From NCBI GenBank assembly GCA_046309815.1, contig JBKCOJ010000016.1:1-46729 (forward strand): a DNA stretch of 46,729 nucleotides, read 5' to 3'. The notes beneath the pieces were generated by a model. It saw only the letters and a list, made by a program, of their open reading frames with translations, had not been told where the DNA came from and made no database searches. Position 1 is the stretch's first letter. Each line of letters begins with the position of its first letter. Position numbers and translations under genes: made by a program. Positions 9,437 through 17,741 of this stretch are shown piece by piece. This stretch comes from CAITNM01 sp021298215 (lineage in GTDB: Bacteria; Pseudomonadota; Alphaproteobacteria; Paracaedibacterales; CAITNM01).

Positions 9437-11365
9437 CTAATTCATTAATTCCAGCAAAAGAGTATTTAATCTTTGCACATATTCAGTTGAGTTGGGAAGA
9501 TTTTTACCTTCTGATAAGAGAGCTTGATCATATACTATGTTTGCTAATCTTTCAAAACGATCATCGTTCTTTTCTTCTTTTATTCTGTTAATCAGGGGAT
9601 GAGTTGAATTAATTTCTAAAATCGATTTCACTCCACTAAAACTATTATCTTCATTTTTTGAGAAATCGGAAGGAAAATTTGCTAGTGAATCACTGACAAA
9701 GCAAGCCGGAAAGCTTGTTAGTCTATGACTGAGTTGTATATCCTTAACCTTTCCTTTGAGCGTATCCTTAAGCCTAGTTAAGAAATCATTAAAACTATCA
9801 TCAATTTTATTTTCTTCTTTTTTATTATTTTCAGTTTCTTCAACCCAGTCAAAATTAATATCACTGCTAGTAATTGATTTTAGTTTTTTTCCTTGAAATT
9901 CCCGCAGGTGCATTAAAAGCCATTCATCAATTTTATCAGTAAGTAATAAAACTTCTATATCTTTTTCTTCAAATACTTCCATATGGGGGGTATTTTTGAC
10001 AGTTTCAAGATTTTTTCCAAAAATGTAATAAATTTCTTCTTGGTTTTTCAGTTTCCGGTCTAAATAATCTTTTAGGGATATTTCTTGACTCTCAGATTTA
10101 GTAGTAGAGAATCGTAAAAGTTTAGCAAGCTGTTCTCGATTGTCATAATCTTCAATAATTCCTTCTTTAAGAGTTAATCCGAACTCAGACCAGAATGTAA
10201 TATATTTTTCTTTCTCCTCTTCTGCCATCTTTTCAAGAAGAGATATTATTTTCTTAGTACTAGCCTTTTTAATCGAGCTTACCAAGGAACTTGTTTGCAA
10301 GTATTCTCGTGAAATATTTAAGGGAAGATCACTTGAATCAATAATACCTCGAATAAATCGAAGATATTGAGGCAAAAACTGATTAGTTTCTTCAAGAATA
10401 AAAACATGATTGATATAAAGCTTCAATCCATGCTGTGCATCTTTTTGCCACAAATCATAGGGTGCACGAGAAGGGACATAGAATAAGCTTATATATTCCT
10501 GTTTTCCTTCAACAATATTATGAGTCCATACTAAAGGTTCAGAAAAATCATGGGATAAGTGCTTATAAAATTCTTTATATTGTTCCTCTGTAATTGTATT
10601 TTTAGGGACTCTCCAAAGGGCAGTTGCTTGATTCACTACTTCTTCTTCAAATGCCTGAATTTCTTGTCCTTCATTTTTATTGTCTGTGGTTTTTTCTGTC
10701 ATGTCTTCTTGACTAGTTACAACAAGAGGTTTTTCTATAACAATAGGCCAGGTAACATGGTCTGAATATTTAGTGATAATGTGCTTGATTCTTGTATGTT
10801 CTAGGAATTCTTCGTCTTCTTTTCTTAAATGCAAAACAATTTCTGTTCCGCGTTTTGGCTTTTTTATATTTTGGATATTATATTCGCCCGTTCCTAATGA
10901 TTCCCAGTAAACACCTTCACTCTCTAGAGATCCGGCTGCTCGTGTTTTGACGATAACTTTATTAGAAACCATAAAAGCTGAGTAAAAACCAACTCCAAAC
11001 TGTCCAATAAGGTTGACATCTGATTTGCTTTTGGAAATATTTTCTAAAAATTTTTGGGTTCCTGATTTTGCAATCATGCCGAGATTTTCAATCACTTCAG
11101 TTCTGGTCATCCCGATACCATTATCAATGATTGATAAAGTTTTGCTTTCCTTATCAATTTTGATATAAATTTTTAAATTGGAGTCATTCTCATAAAGATC
11201 ATTCTTCGAAAAAGCTGAAAATCGTAGTTTATCCAACGCATCCGAAGCATTAGAAATAAGTTCTCTTAAGAATACCTCCTTATTGTTGTATAAGGAATGT
11301 GTAACCAAATGAAGAAGTTGATTGATTTCTGCTTGAAACTTTAAAGTCTGCTTTTGTGGTTTCAT
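9437..11365 (-). CDS. htpG: Chaperone HtpG (bacterial Hsp90)
   Basis: The protein is about 642 aa from ATG 11365; an upstream ATG at 11395 adds ten Lys-rich residues and looks less likely. The GHKL ATPase site is intact: ELISNASDALDKLR, DNGIGMT, MIAKSGT and GQFGVGFYSAF. The middle domain carries the catalytic-loop Arg region in LNISREYLQ, and a C-terminal dimerisation domain follows. It is a cytosolic ATP-dependent chaperone and the only ordinary housekeeping gene in the window. It is flanked by weak or unrecognised genes and not in an obvious operon. Confidence 0.97.
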   Translation of the reverse strand: MKPQKQTLKFQAEINQLLHLVTHSLYNNKEVFLRELISNASDALDKLRFSAFSKNDLYENDSNLKIYIKIDKESKTLSIIDNGIGMTRTEVIENLGMIAKSGTQKFLENISKSKSDVNLIGQFGVGFYSAFMVSNKVIVKTRAAGSLESEGVYWESLGTGEYNIQNIKKPKRGTEIVLHLRKEDEEFLEHTRIKHIITKYSDHVTWPIVIEKPLVVTSQEDMTEKTTDNKNEGQEIQAFEEEVVNQATALWRVPKNTITEEQYKEFYKHLSHDFSEPLVWTHNIVEGKQEYISLFYVPSRAPYDLWQKDAQHGLKLYINHVFILEETNQFLPQYLRFIRGIIDSSDLPLNISREYLQTSSLVSSIKKASTKKIISLLEKMAEEEKEKYITFWSEFGLTLKEGIIEDYDNREQLAKLLRFSTTKSESQEISLKDYLDRKLKNQEEIYYIFGKNLETVKNTPHMEVFEEKDIEVLLLTDKIDEWLLMHLREFQGKKLKSITSSDINFDWVEETENNKKEENKIDDSFNDFLTRLKDTLKGKVKDIQLSHRLTSFPACFVSDSLANFPSDFSKNEDNSFSGVKSILEINSTHPLINRIKEEKNDDRFERLANIVYDQALLSEGKNLPNSTEYVQRLNTLLLELMN

Positions 11366-11395
11366 CTTCTTCTCTTTTTTCAATTGCTTAAACAA

Positions 11396-11766
11396 AGTAT
11401 AGATTTAATTTTTCGTTATTTTTATAAACTACTATCGTAAATGTCAAGTAAAATGCATGGAATTCTAGCTTATGAAAGATTGTATGTTGATCTGTAACTG
11501 ACAAAAGGAGATTAAAATAATCCTATAATTAAAAAATAAAAAACTTCTTCCAACCCAGATCTAAAAACAATGACTGGAAATCTCTTCCGTCTGAAAGAGG
11601 AAGAATCTAACCAAATCATAGAACTATTAAAGTAAATAGCAACAGAGTTTAACTTACCTCTAATAATATTAAAAAAGTGTAAAGACCAATAGCCAGTAAG
11701 TTTATCTTCATTACTAAACAATAGGTTAATTCTAAACCAATCATTCAGGAAAAATTGTTAATGCTA
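11396..11766. other. Gap without a convincing gene
   Basis: This stretch upstream of htpG holds only a short minus-strand open frame (11512-11721, 69 codons) with no recognisable motif or clear ribosome binding site. The htpG promoter should lie near 11370-11470; no confident heat-shock type box was picked out. Confidence 0.4.
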
Positions 11767-12216
11767 TTAACCAGTTATTTTTAGATGCGTTAATTTGTCA
11801 TAAGGATCACCATAGTAATGATTTTCTTCGTCTAGGAAATCCGAATAAAAAGCCGAATGAGAAAAAGAAGATGGATCAGGACAAATGCAAAATCTATATA
11901 GAACGTCACAACAAAAGAGAGAATCTTGGCAAGGAAAAGTGATTGTGTGCCATATACAGTTTATGGGGAAACAAAGAATCCTACAAAAGATTACAAGCTT
12001 ATTATCTATCGAATTAATGGGAATTTCAGGAGATTGGTTATATCTAGAAATATGTTGAGGACGGTAGTCGCAATAATCATTAAAACTTCCATCCGCACTA
12101 GCATAAAATGAATTTATGAAAAAAATATGTAAGAAAAAATTAATTATTATAAGCAAGATAATCCAATTAATGTTTTGCTGTTTATTTATTTTAAGGAGTC
12201 TATCATATTCACTCAT
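11767..12216 (-). CDS. Cys-rich small protein with one N-terminal membrane anchor or signal sequence
   Basis: The frame encodes 149 aa. After a short polar start there is a strong hydrophobic segment, INWIILLIIINFFLHIFF (about residues 16-33), followed by a soluble tail with nine Cys, most of them between residues 79 and 113, including a Cys-Cys pair. This suggests a secreted or membrane-anchored disulfide-rich domain. I recognise no family. The opposite strand has a shorter open frame in the same place, and the base composition does not clearly favour either, so the gene is uncertain. Confidence 0.4.
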   Translation of the reverse strand: MSEYDRLLKINKQQNINWIILLIIINFFLHIFFINSFYASADGSFNDYCDYRPQHISRYNQSPEIPINSIDNKLVIFCRILCFPINCIWHTITFPCQDSLFCCDVLYRFCICPDPSSFSHSAFYSDFLDEENHYYGDPYDKLTHLKITG

Positions 12217-12324
12217 AACTTACTAGGTATGAAGCCAGGATTCGTGAGTATAATTATCATAAGGAATTAAAAATGCCTTGAAACACTATATTTTATGAGC
12301 TTCTCCAGGAAATTGTCGCTTTTT

Positions 12325-12462
12325 GGGTTGAATTACAGATCTCGGGCAAATGCGACATACGACTCTAAAAAATCAGGATGCTAAAACTGAGCAGTCTTAA
12401 ATTATTTCTCTTTTTTCATCATGATGATAATTTTTGAACAAGATTTAGTAAAACTTATCTAT
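12325..12462 (+). repeat. Dispersed repeat, copy A (left of hicAB)
   Basis: It begins GGGTTGAATTACAGAT and contains TCAGGATGCTAAAACTGA, CAGTCTTAAATTATTTCTC and GATAATTTTTGAACAAGATT. Copy C at 46591-46729 matches it along nearly its whole length in the same orientation, and copy B at about 13195-13345 matches in the opposite orientation. No coding capacity is seen. It is probably the end of a mobile element or a MITE. Confidence 0.85.
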
Positions 12463-12515
12463 AATGCTCTTTATGCGCTGAGATAACAACCAACTGATCA
12501 GATAATCTGGTCGGC

Positions 12516-12944
12516 TTATTTATATTTTTCAAAAGATAGTACGAGTTTTTGCCCCAAAGCGGACGCTGCCCTTGATAACTGCTTTAAGCTGCTCCAATGA
12601 TAAGGATCTTCAAGGCGTGCGATAGATGGCCATGAGGTTTCAAGTGCTCTTGCTAAATCGGCTAGTGTTTGATTCCCTCTGCTGAATTTAACCAAAAGAG
12701 CAGCCTGTACACGAGGTGAAGGAGATATTAGTATTTCGCCTTTATTGATATGTGCTCCTGGCAAAGGAATGGTAATCTCTTCATCTATACGACTTTCTAA
12801 AGTAAGAGTAAGCACCTCTTCCGCATTAAATAATGCTTCTTCAAAACTATCTCCTTCCGTACACGCCTCTTCAAAGTCAGTGAAAGATACAAAATATTTC
12901 CCATCCTCATGTTTTTCAATTTTACAAGGATAATAAATCTTCAT
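12516..12944 (-). CDS. hicB: HicB-type antitoxin
   Basis: The 142-aa protein has an N-terminal HicB ferredoxin-like domain (YPCKIEKHEDGKYFVSFTDF, then CTEGDSFEEALFNAEEVL) and a C-terminal helix-turn-helix region (QTLADLARALETSWPSIARLE). In the family, HicB masks HicA and represses the operon through the DNA-binding part. Its start overlaps the end of hicA by four bases, the usual coupling, with the toxin gene first. Confidence 0.93.
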   Translation of the reverse strand: MKIYYPCKIEKHEDGKYFVSFTDFEEACTEGDSFEEALFNAEEVLTLTLESRIDEEITIPLPGAHINKGEILISPSPRVQAALLVKFSRGNQTLADLARALETSWPSIARLEDPYHWSSLKQLSRAASALGQKLVLSFEKYK

Positions 12945-13126
12945 GATAATTTTACTCCTGTTTGGCGCTCTATAGCAGCCATCAATCCTTTTCCTAAATC
13001 CTTATGACCATGGACAGGTACTGTCGTACGCTTATTACCTTTTCCTAAACGATAGTGGCTTCCTGAAGAGCGTAAGACTTTCCAGCATTCTTCCTCTAGC
13101 TTGCTGATAATCTGTTTTCCTATCAT
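12941..13126 (-). CDS. hicA: HicA-type mRNA interferase toxin
   Basis: At 61 aa this is the full family length. The dsRNA-binding-like fold is recognisable, with the catalytic His in SSGSHYRLGKG followed by TVPVHGHKDLGKGL. HicA cleaves mRNA when HicB is lost. The pair sits between inverted copies A and B of a dispersed repeat, which suggests it moves as a cassette. Confidence 0.93.
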   Translation of the reverse strand: MIGKQIISKLEEECWKVLRSSGSHYRLGKGNKRTTVPVHGHKDLGKGLMAAIERQTGVKLS

Positions 13127-13194
13127 GCATACATGATATATTAATTTAGTTATATGTCAAGATTATTCTTTTAATTTGAACACGATTATGCGAT

Positions 13195-13345
13195 GAAATT
13201 TTGCGGGGATAATCTAGAAAAAATCAAGAATTATGCGATGAGTTTGATCAAGTATTGTTCAAAAATTATCATAATGATGGAAGAGAAAAAATAATTTAAA
13301 CCTATCTAGCTTCAGCATACTGACTTTTTAGTTTCGTAGTTCTTT
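13195..13345 (-). repeat. Dispersed repeat, copy B (right of hicAB, inverted)
   Basis: Read on the minus strand it contains AACTAAAAAGTCAGTATGCT, TTTAAATTATTTTTTCTC, CATCATTATGATAATTTTTG and CAAACTCATCGCAT. These follow in the same order as in copy C (46591-46729) and copy A. It lacks the outermost GGGTTGAATTACAG; at that end it abuts a group II intron remnant. Confidence 0.75.
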
Positions 13346-13410
13346 GGTGAGTAGACCCGCGGAACTTCCCCGCGAGTCTCTCTCAGAACCGTACGTGAAC
13401 TTTTCGATTT
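13346..13410 (-). pseudogene. Group II intron remnant (region after the reverse transcriptase)
   Basis: Read on the minus strand it contains TTCACGTACGGTTCTGAGAG, then a GC-rich hairpin and GGGTCTACTCACC. These resemble the conserved stretch that follows the maturase gene in many bacterial group II introns. The GC-rich hairpin stands out in AT-rich surroundings. No reverse transcriptase or domain V is left beside it. Confidence 0.5.
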
Positions 13411-13419
13411 TGAGTTAGA

Positions 13420-13534
13420 AGCCATAAAAAAATTGATGCAAAATCAAAAGCATTTAATAAGAATACAAGCCCTACTACCAATATTTCAAAGTTGCTTTAC
13501 ATTAAGAGAGGAAGACGATTTTACTAATTTGTAG
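13420..13534 (+). pseudogene. Fragment related to the repeat protein that follows
   Basis: The open frame ends at TAG 13532 and encodes QALLPIFQSCFTLREEDDF preceded by a Lys/Gln-rich helix. The spacing L-x-x-IF, then charged residues and a phenylalanine, resembles the repeat units of the protein at 13542 (LISIFKYFSTQDERLSFFDF). It has no start codon and is in another frame, so it looks like a decayed unit or the end of a lost sister gene. Confidence 0.35.
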
Positions 13535-13541
13535 TCTTCAT

Positions 13542-14399
13542 ATGGAAGAAAAATTTGATTCATATCCTTCTAGAGAACAACAAAAAATAAATCAGATAAA
13601 ATATTTGTTTTTAACTTATAAAACCTTCTCTTCATCTATTGATAGAAATGATTTTATTAGTTTTTGTAAATTGTTTCTTTCTCCTAATTTTAATCGTGCT
13701 TTTGTTAATGACAGGTTTATTAATAACCAGAATGAAGGCATAAAAAGATTGATTTCTATTTTTAAATATTTTTCTACACAAGATGAAAGACTTAGTTTTT
13801 TTGATTTTTGTAAAAGCGTAGCAAATGGAAATCCAGGAATATACGATACTGAAAATATCCTTATTATTTATGGAAAAGTACCTATTTTTAGTGAAGCTGA
13901 AAAGAAAAATTTGAGAAATTCTATCATAAAATTTTATGGAATGTATAAAAACATTTATGCAAGATCAACAGGAGAAAGAGGGAAGAATAGTGAGAAAGAA
14001 TTTATGATTGATTTAGTTTCAGTTTATAACAATCTTCCTCAGCCAGAAGATATGTTTCGTTTTTTTGATTTTTGTCAACCATATCAATCTTTTTTTATAT
14101 CTGAGGAGATCTGGGATTATGGAAAAGATTACTATTACAATGGGAATTTTAGATTAGTTTTTGACATGTATAAAAACATCCAAGATTCTCCTTTAAAAGA
14201 AAATTTTTATTCATTTATGGGTTTGCATACAAAAGCAATTCCTAATACGAAGGGTATTTTTTCTTCTTATAAAACTAGAACTTATCTTAGGTATATGAGA
14301 ATAGATGGAGCACTAAAAGTGGAGAAATCCCTTAGTTCATCTCGCATACAATCTATGTACGAAACGAATATTAATTCTTTATACCTATTTTTTGGGTAA
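13542..14399 (+). CDS. Unrecognised repeat protein, N-terminal part
   Basis: The frame encodes 285 aa with no recognised family. About four degenerate units can be seen, each ending in an F-x-x-FC-like core: NDFISFCK (near residue 40), LSFFDFCK (near 88), FRFFDFCQ (near 168) and ENFYSFMG (near 225). It ends at TAA directly after a CTATTTTTTGGG run. A -1 step there leads into the frame of the next gene without a stop, so this may be the first half of a ~620-aa protein. The regular helical repeats and the absence of known enzyme motifs would suit a structural or effector protein; that is inference. Confidence 0.6.
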   Translation: MEEKFDSYPSREQQKINQIKYLFLTYKTFSSSIDRNDFISFCKLFLSPNFNRAFVNDRFINNQNEGIKRLISIFKYFSTQDERLSFFDFCKSVANGNPGIYDTENILIIYGKVPIFSEAEKKNLRNSIIKFYGMYKNIYARSTGERGKNSEKEFMIDLVSVYNNLPQPEDMFRFFDFCQPYQSFFISEEIWDYGKDYYYNGNFRLVFDMYKNIQDSPLKENFYSFMGLHTKAIPNTKGIFSSYKTRTYLRYMRIDGALKVEKSLSSSRIQSMYETNINSLYLFFG

Positions 14400-14407
14400 G
14401 AGATCCG

Positions 14408-15394
14408 TTGCTTAAAAGTATAAGGAACTCTGCAACGGCGAATGCACATGATTTTGACTCTATTTATGAATTAGATCGTTTTATTTTATGGGAAGAAACT
14501 CAGGAATTTGATGCTTCACCAAGTAATGACGGCACTACTCTCTTTGTGACGAATACAAAAGTGCAAGATTTTCTCTCTTATTTAGAAAAGGTTATTTTTA
14601 TAAAACCAAGTATTAAGTTTGGAGAAATGGATCTTGGCGGAGAAGATGCCGTTAGTGTTATTAAACAAATCTTGGGTACTGAAAAAAAGAAAAGAGGTAT
14701 GACAGAGGAATTTTCTCCTTATCTCAGCTCATCAATGTACTATGCAAGACCAGATTCACCACGTGGAGATGAGATGTTGGGTAGGACTTGGTTCTATATG
14801 AAAAAAATAGCCGTTGATGAAAAAGATGCAGAACTTAATAAAGAATCCATAATTTTTGCACTGCTTGATTCAGTGGAAATGTTAGGAAATTCTCTTTATA
14901 CCCATTGTCAAACCCGCATAACGGAAGAGCTCATGAAGCTTCTTTCTTGGTATTTACCAGGTTCTAAACTACGGTCTTTTATTGCTGCAGAAGATTTACC
15001 CCAAGTTCAATGTGACCAAGATATTATAGATCGCATTGAGGCAGCTCCTTTTCGTGCGCAGCAATTATTTAATCATCTAAAAAAAGAAGATAGTGGCAGC
15101 ATCAGGAATCTAGTAGAACGTTATATAGATCAAGGAACGGATCCGCAACTTTGGGAAAGATATGAAGCGTATTATGATGCTCTTTACCGTCGTACTAGGA
15201 ATGATGATAGAGAAGGGTACAAGAGAGATGAACATATTTTGATCAGAGATGAGCGAGGAAATCTTGTTAGTGCTTTTAATGCAGATGGATCTTTACGAGA
15301 GATTCCTTTAGTAATTTATTATCAAGCAGAATTTCAAGTATTTGAACATGTATTTACACAGCTAATGAAAAGAGAATTTGAGGATAAATTATAA
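14408..15394 (+). CDS. Unrecognised protein, probably the C-terminal part of the preceding gene
   Basis: A TTG at 14408 is the first possible start, but it lacks a convincing ribosome binding site. The frame is open from 14375, overlapping the end of the preceding gene. Joined by a -1 slip in the T6 run, the reading goes LYLFFWVRDPLLKSIRNSAT without interruption. The rest (328 aa) is mainly helical and charged, with LLSWYLPGSKLRSFI in the middle and a hydrophobic-charged end. No domain is recognised. Either a recent single-base deletion/insertion or slippage during expression would explain the break. Confidence 0.6.
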   Translation: MLKSIRNSATANAHDFDSIYELDRFILWEETQEFDASPSNDGTTLFVTNTKVQDFLSYLEKVIFIKPSIKFGEMDLGGEDAVSVIKQILGTEKKKRGMTEEFSPYLSSSMYYARPDSPRGDEMLGRTWFYMKKIAVDEKDAELNKESIIFALLDSVEMLGNSLYTHCQTRITEELMKLLSWYLPGSKLRSFIAAEDLPQVQCDQDIIDRIEAAPFRAQQLFNHLKKEDSGSIRNLVERYIDQGTDPQLWERYEAYYDALYRRTRNDDREGYKRDEHILIRDERGNLVSAFNADGSLREIPLVIYYQAEFQVFEHVFTQLMKREFEDKL

Positions 15395-15466
15395 ATCCTT
15401 ATAAGATAGCTAGAAGTTGTGAATTTGAAAAATTGTTAAGAGTGTTTATAGAGAGAGGGAGAATTA

Positions 15467-16255
15467 ATGAAAAAAGTTGTTGTTTTTACAAGTGATTGCC
15501 TTCGTCATACGTCTCTTCTTAATAGCTTAGCTAGATATGGTTATCAAGTGACGGCTTGGATAGAGCCCAGAATTGAGAAAACCCTCCAAAGACAGCTCGT
15601 GTTGCCAGATAATTTAAAATATTATTTTAAAAGGTTAAACCAAGCTGAAAATGAGATTTTTGGGCTAGAAAAAAATCTATCACCTCGTATTAAGTCCTTT
15701 TTTGTTCCTTTTGGAAGCATAAGTAACCAATATAATTCTGAAATGAAATTATACTTGGATGAAGCAAATGCAGTTATTGTTTTTGGATTTTCTTATGTAA
15801 GAGAACCTCTAATAACAAAATTGATCGCAAAAAAATCTATTAATATCCATACAGGTATATCTCCTCAATATAGGGGAGTTGATTGTAATTTTTGGGCTTT
15901 ATTTGATAATAATCCTCAGTTTGTTGGAGCAACAATTCATTTTCTTGATAGAGGGCTAGATTCTGGTGATATACTTAGGTACGTCTATCTCGATTATGAA
16001 GAAATATCTGATCTCTTTTATTCTCTAATGAATATTGTAAAAAGTGCTCAAATGAGTCTAATCGATCTTTTAGAAAAAGAAAGCTTTTTTGAAAAGAAAG
16101 CCATTAAACAAAATTCTACAGAGCTTATTCGCTATACACGTACTAAAGATTTTACTGAAGAAGTTGCTATACAGTACTTTCAAAAAGAAAAAGATTTATT
16201 AAAGGCTTTTCAAATAATAAGAAAACTTAATATTGCACCATATTTTAGTGTGTAG
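15467..16255 (+). CDS. Formyltransferase-family protein (methionyl-tRNA formyltransferase-like)
   Basis: The protein is 262 aa and AGGGAG precedes the ATG. The folate-dependent formyltransferase core is clear: SINIHTGISPQYRGVDCNFW, with the Asn and His of the N-H-D catalytic set, and ATIHFLDRGLDSGDIL with the Asp. The N-terminal half begins KKVVVFTSD, a Rossmann-like start, but diverges. The C-terminal domain of tRNA formyltransferase is absent, so it more likely formylates a sugar amine or small metabolite. A stand-alone gene next to a secreted protease; no pathway context is visible. Confidence 0.82.
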   Translation: MKKVVVFTSDCLRHTSLLNSLARYGYQVTAWIEPRIEKTLQRQLVLPDNLKYYFKRLNQAENEIFGLEKNLSPRIKSFFVPFGSISNQYNSEMKLYLDEANAVIVFGFSYVREPLITKLIAKKSINIHTGISPQYRGVDCNFWALFDNNPQFVGATIHFLDRGLDSGDILRYVYLDYEEISDLFYSLMNIVKSAQMSLIDLLEKESFFEKKAIKQNSTELIRYTRTKDFTEEVAIQYFQKEKDLLKAFQIIRKLNIAPYFSV

Positions 16256-16457
16256 TTTTTCAATGGTTTTTTGTTTTTGAAGGTATTTAGACATAATTTT
16301 AGAAGTACAAGAAAAACAGACGTTTTTATTATACATTGTCCTTAATTTTTTTATGTTAAAGGTAACCTCGGTGCATTACCTTTTCATATTTACGTTTTTG
16401 ATGAAAAAGGCTACAAAAATTTAGAAATACATTTGTCAATATAGGAATTTAGCAAGT

Positions 16458-17714
16458 ATGATAAAAAAACTTTTAATTATTTTTCTATTTTTTTCCATCG
16501 TAGAAGGGTCTTTTAGAACAGTGGATGATCATGCGAGAAGTTTTAAAGAATCTCAAAAACATTCAGGTTTTATGCCTGCTGTTTTAGTGATTACGGAAGT
16601 TTCAGATCAACAATACGTAGCTTCCAACGGAGTATACATTTCTCCAGGAAGGGTTATCACTCATTTTCACGAGCCTAGAGAAAAAAGTAAAATCTGGGTT
16701 ATTTCTCCTTATGCAGGATGTTCTAGCGTTCCATACAAAGCTCAGTTAACCTTGGATACTGATGGTTGTTATATGTTTGATAAGATTAATGTTGATTTGG
16801 ATACTCTTTTAAAGAAAAAAGAAGCTTGCAGAGAAGTTTTTTTTATAAGCTTTTCCCACCATGAAGAAATTCCTCGCGAACAAAAAACAGAAATTTCTGA
16901 AATATCAATAAGTGAAGTAACTGATTTGGATAAAGTTATTGAGGGATTAAAAATAGAGGATATTAATGACCTACCTTTTGTAAAAGATTATAAAAGCTAT
17001 TTAGAGGTAGCTGTGGAGAGGCCAATATCTAATAAAAAATCAGGCGTTAAATTTAGGGGAGAAGATTATTGCATACTTAGTATTGAACCTTTTGAAGGAC
17101 ATCCAGAAGCTAAATTTTTAGTAGACACACAGGATGCTAAGAAAATAACTATTTTAGGACATAGCTTATATACTCATTTGTGCGATGGTACTGACTCTGT
17201 TTTTAATAATTCTATAAGAAGTATCGTAAGAAGTTTCATAGAGCAAAGAAAGTTTGGTGCTCGTAGTATAAATTTAGATTTTGAAATTCAAATGACCTGT
17301 TTTTCTCAGATTGTGCGTACCATAGGTACTAGGTTAGTTAGCGAAGTAACTCATGGGGGTATAGTAGGATATCTTCCAAATTTTGTATGTGATGATGAGA
17401 TTTGGGATCCTGCCAGATCGAATCCCGAAAATGAAGCACTTATTGTTTCTGGACTCAGCGGTAGTGGTCTATATGACGAAAAAGGTAATCTTGTCGGATT
17501 AGTTTCTTGTGCACATAAGAGCAATTTACCTGAAGTTCTTCAAAAAATATTTGTAGAAGCTTTAAAAAGGAAAGATAGAGAAGCTATAAATAGAATTAAA
17601 GACTATATGCCTTCTTCTCTGAACTATCCTCTTTTGAATATTCATCAAAAAATTACCTCACAAATTTATCATTGCTTAGAAGAAAGCTCTTGCACAAAAG
17701 CAGCAAGTGGCTAA
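16458..17714 (+). CDS. Secreted trypsin-like serine protease
   Basis: The protein is 418 aa with a signal peptide (MIKKLLIIFLFFSIVEGS, cleavage expected near residue 18). A chymotrypsin-fold peptidase is suggested by GVYISPGRVITHFHEP (His position), DKINVDLDTL (possible Asp) and GLSGSGLYDEKGNLVGL, where GxSGSxLxD is the Ser signature. Six or more Cys could form disulfides after export. Family assignment rests mainly on the Ser motif and strand pattern. Target unknown; host or envelope proteins are possible. The gene ends 27 bases before the IS6 left end and seems complete. Confidence 0.65.
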   Translation: MIKKLLIIFLFFSIVEGSFRTVDDHARSFKESQKHSGFMPAVLVITEVSDQQYVASNGVYISPGRVITHFHEPREKSKIWVISPYAGCSSVPYKAQLTLDTDGCYMFDKINVDLDTLLKKKEACREVFFISFSHHEEIPREQKTEISEISISEVTDLDKVIEGLKIEDINDLPFVKDYKSYLEVAVERPISNKKSGVKFRGEDYCILSIEPFEGHPEAKFLVDTQDAKKITILGHSLYTHLCDGTDSVFNNSIRSIVRSFIEQRKFGARSINLDFEIQMTCFSQIVRTIGTRLVSEVTHGGIVGYLPNFVCDDEIWDPARSNPENEALIVSGLSGSGLYDEKGNLVGLVSCAHKSNLPEVLQKIFVEALKRKDREAINRIKDYMPSSLNYPLLNIHQKITSQIYHCLEESSCTKAASG

Positions 17715-17741
17715 TAGGCTAAATGCTTTTTTAAGAAATAC

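Noticed and set aside
11512..11721. 69-codon minus-strand open frame upstream of htpG
   Set aside because: No motif, no clear ribosome binding site, composition like the non-coding surroundings; recorded only as part of the gap.
13542..15394. Type III-like effector with a NEL ubiquitin ligase or leucine-rich repeats
   Set aside because: The repeats are F/C-based and not leucine-rich, and no C-x-D catalytic motif was found.
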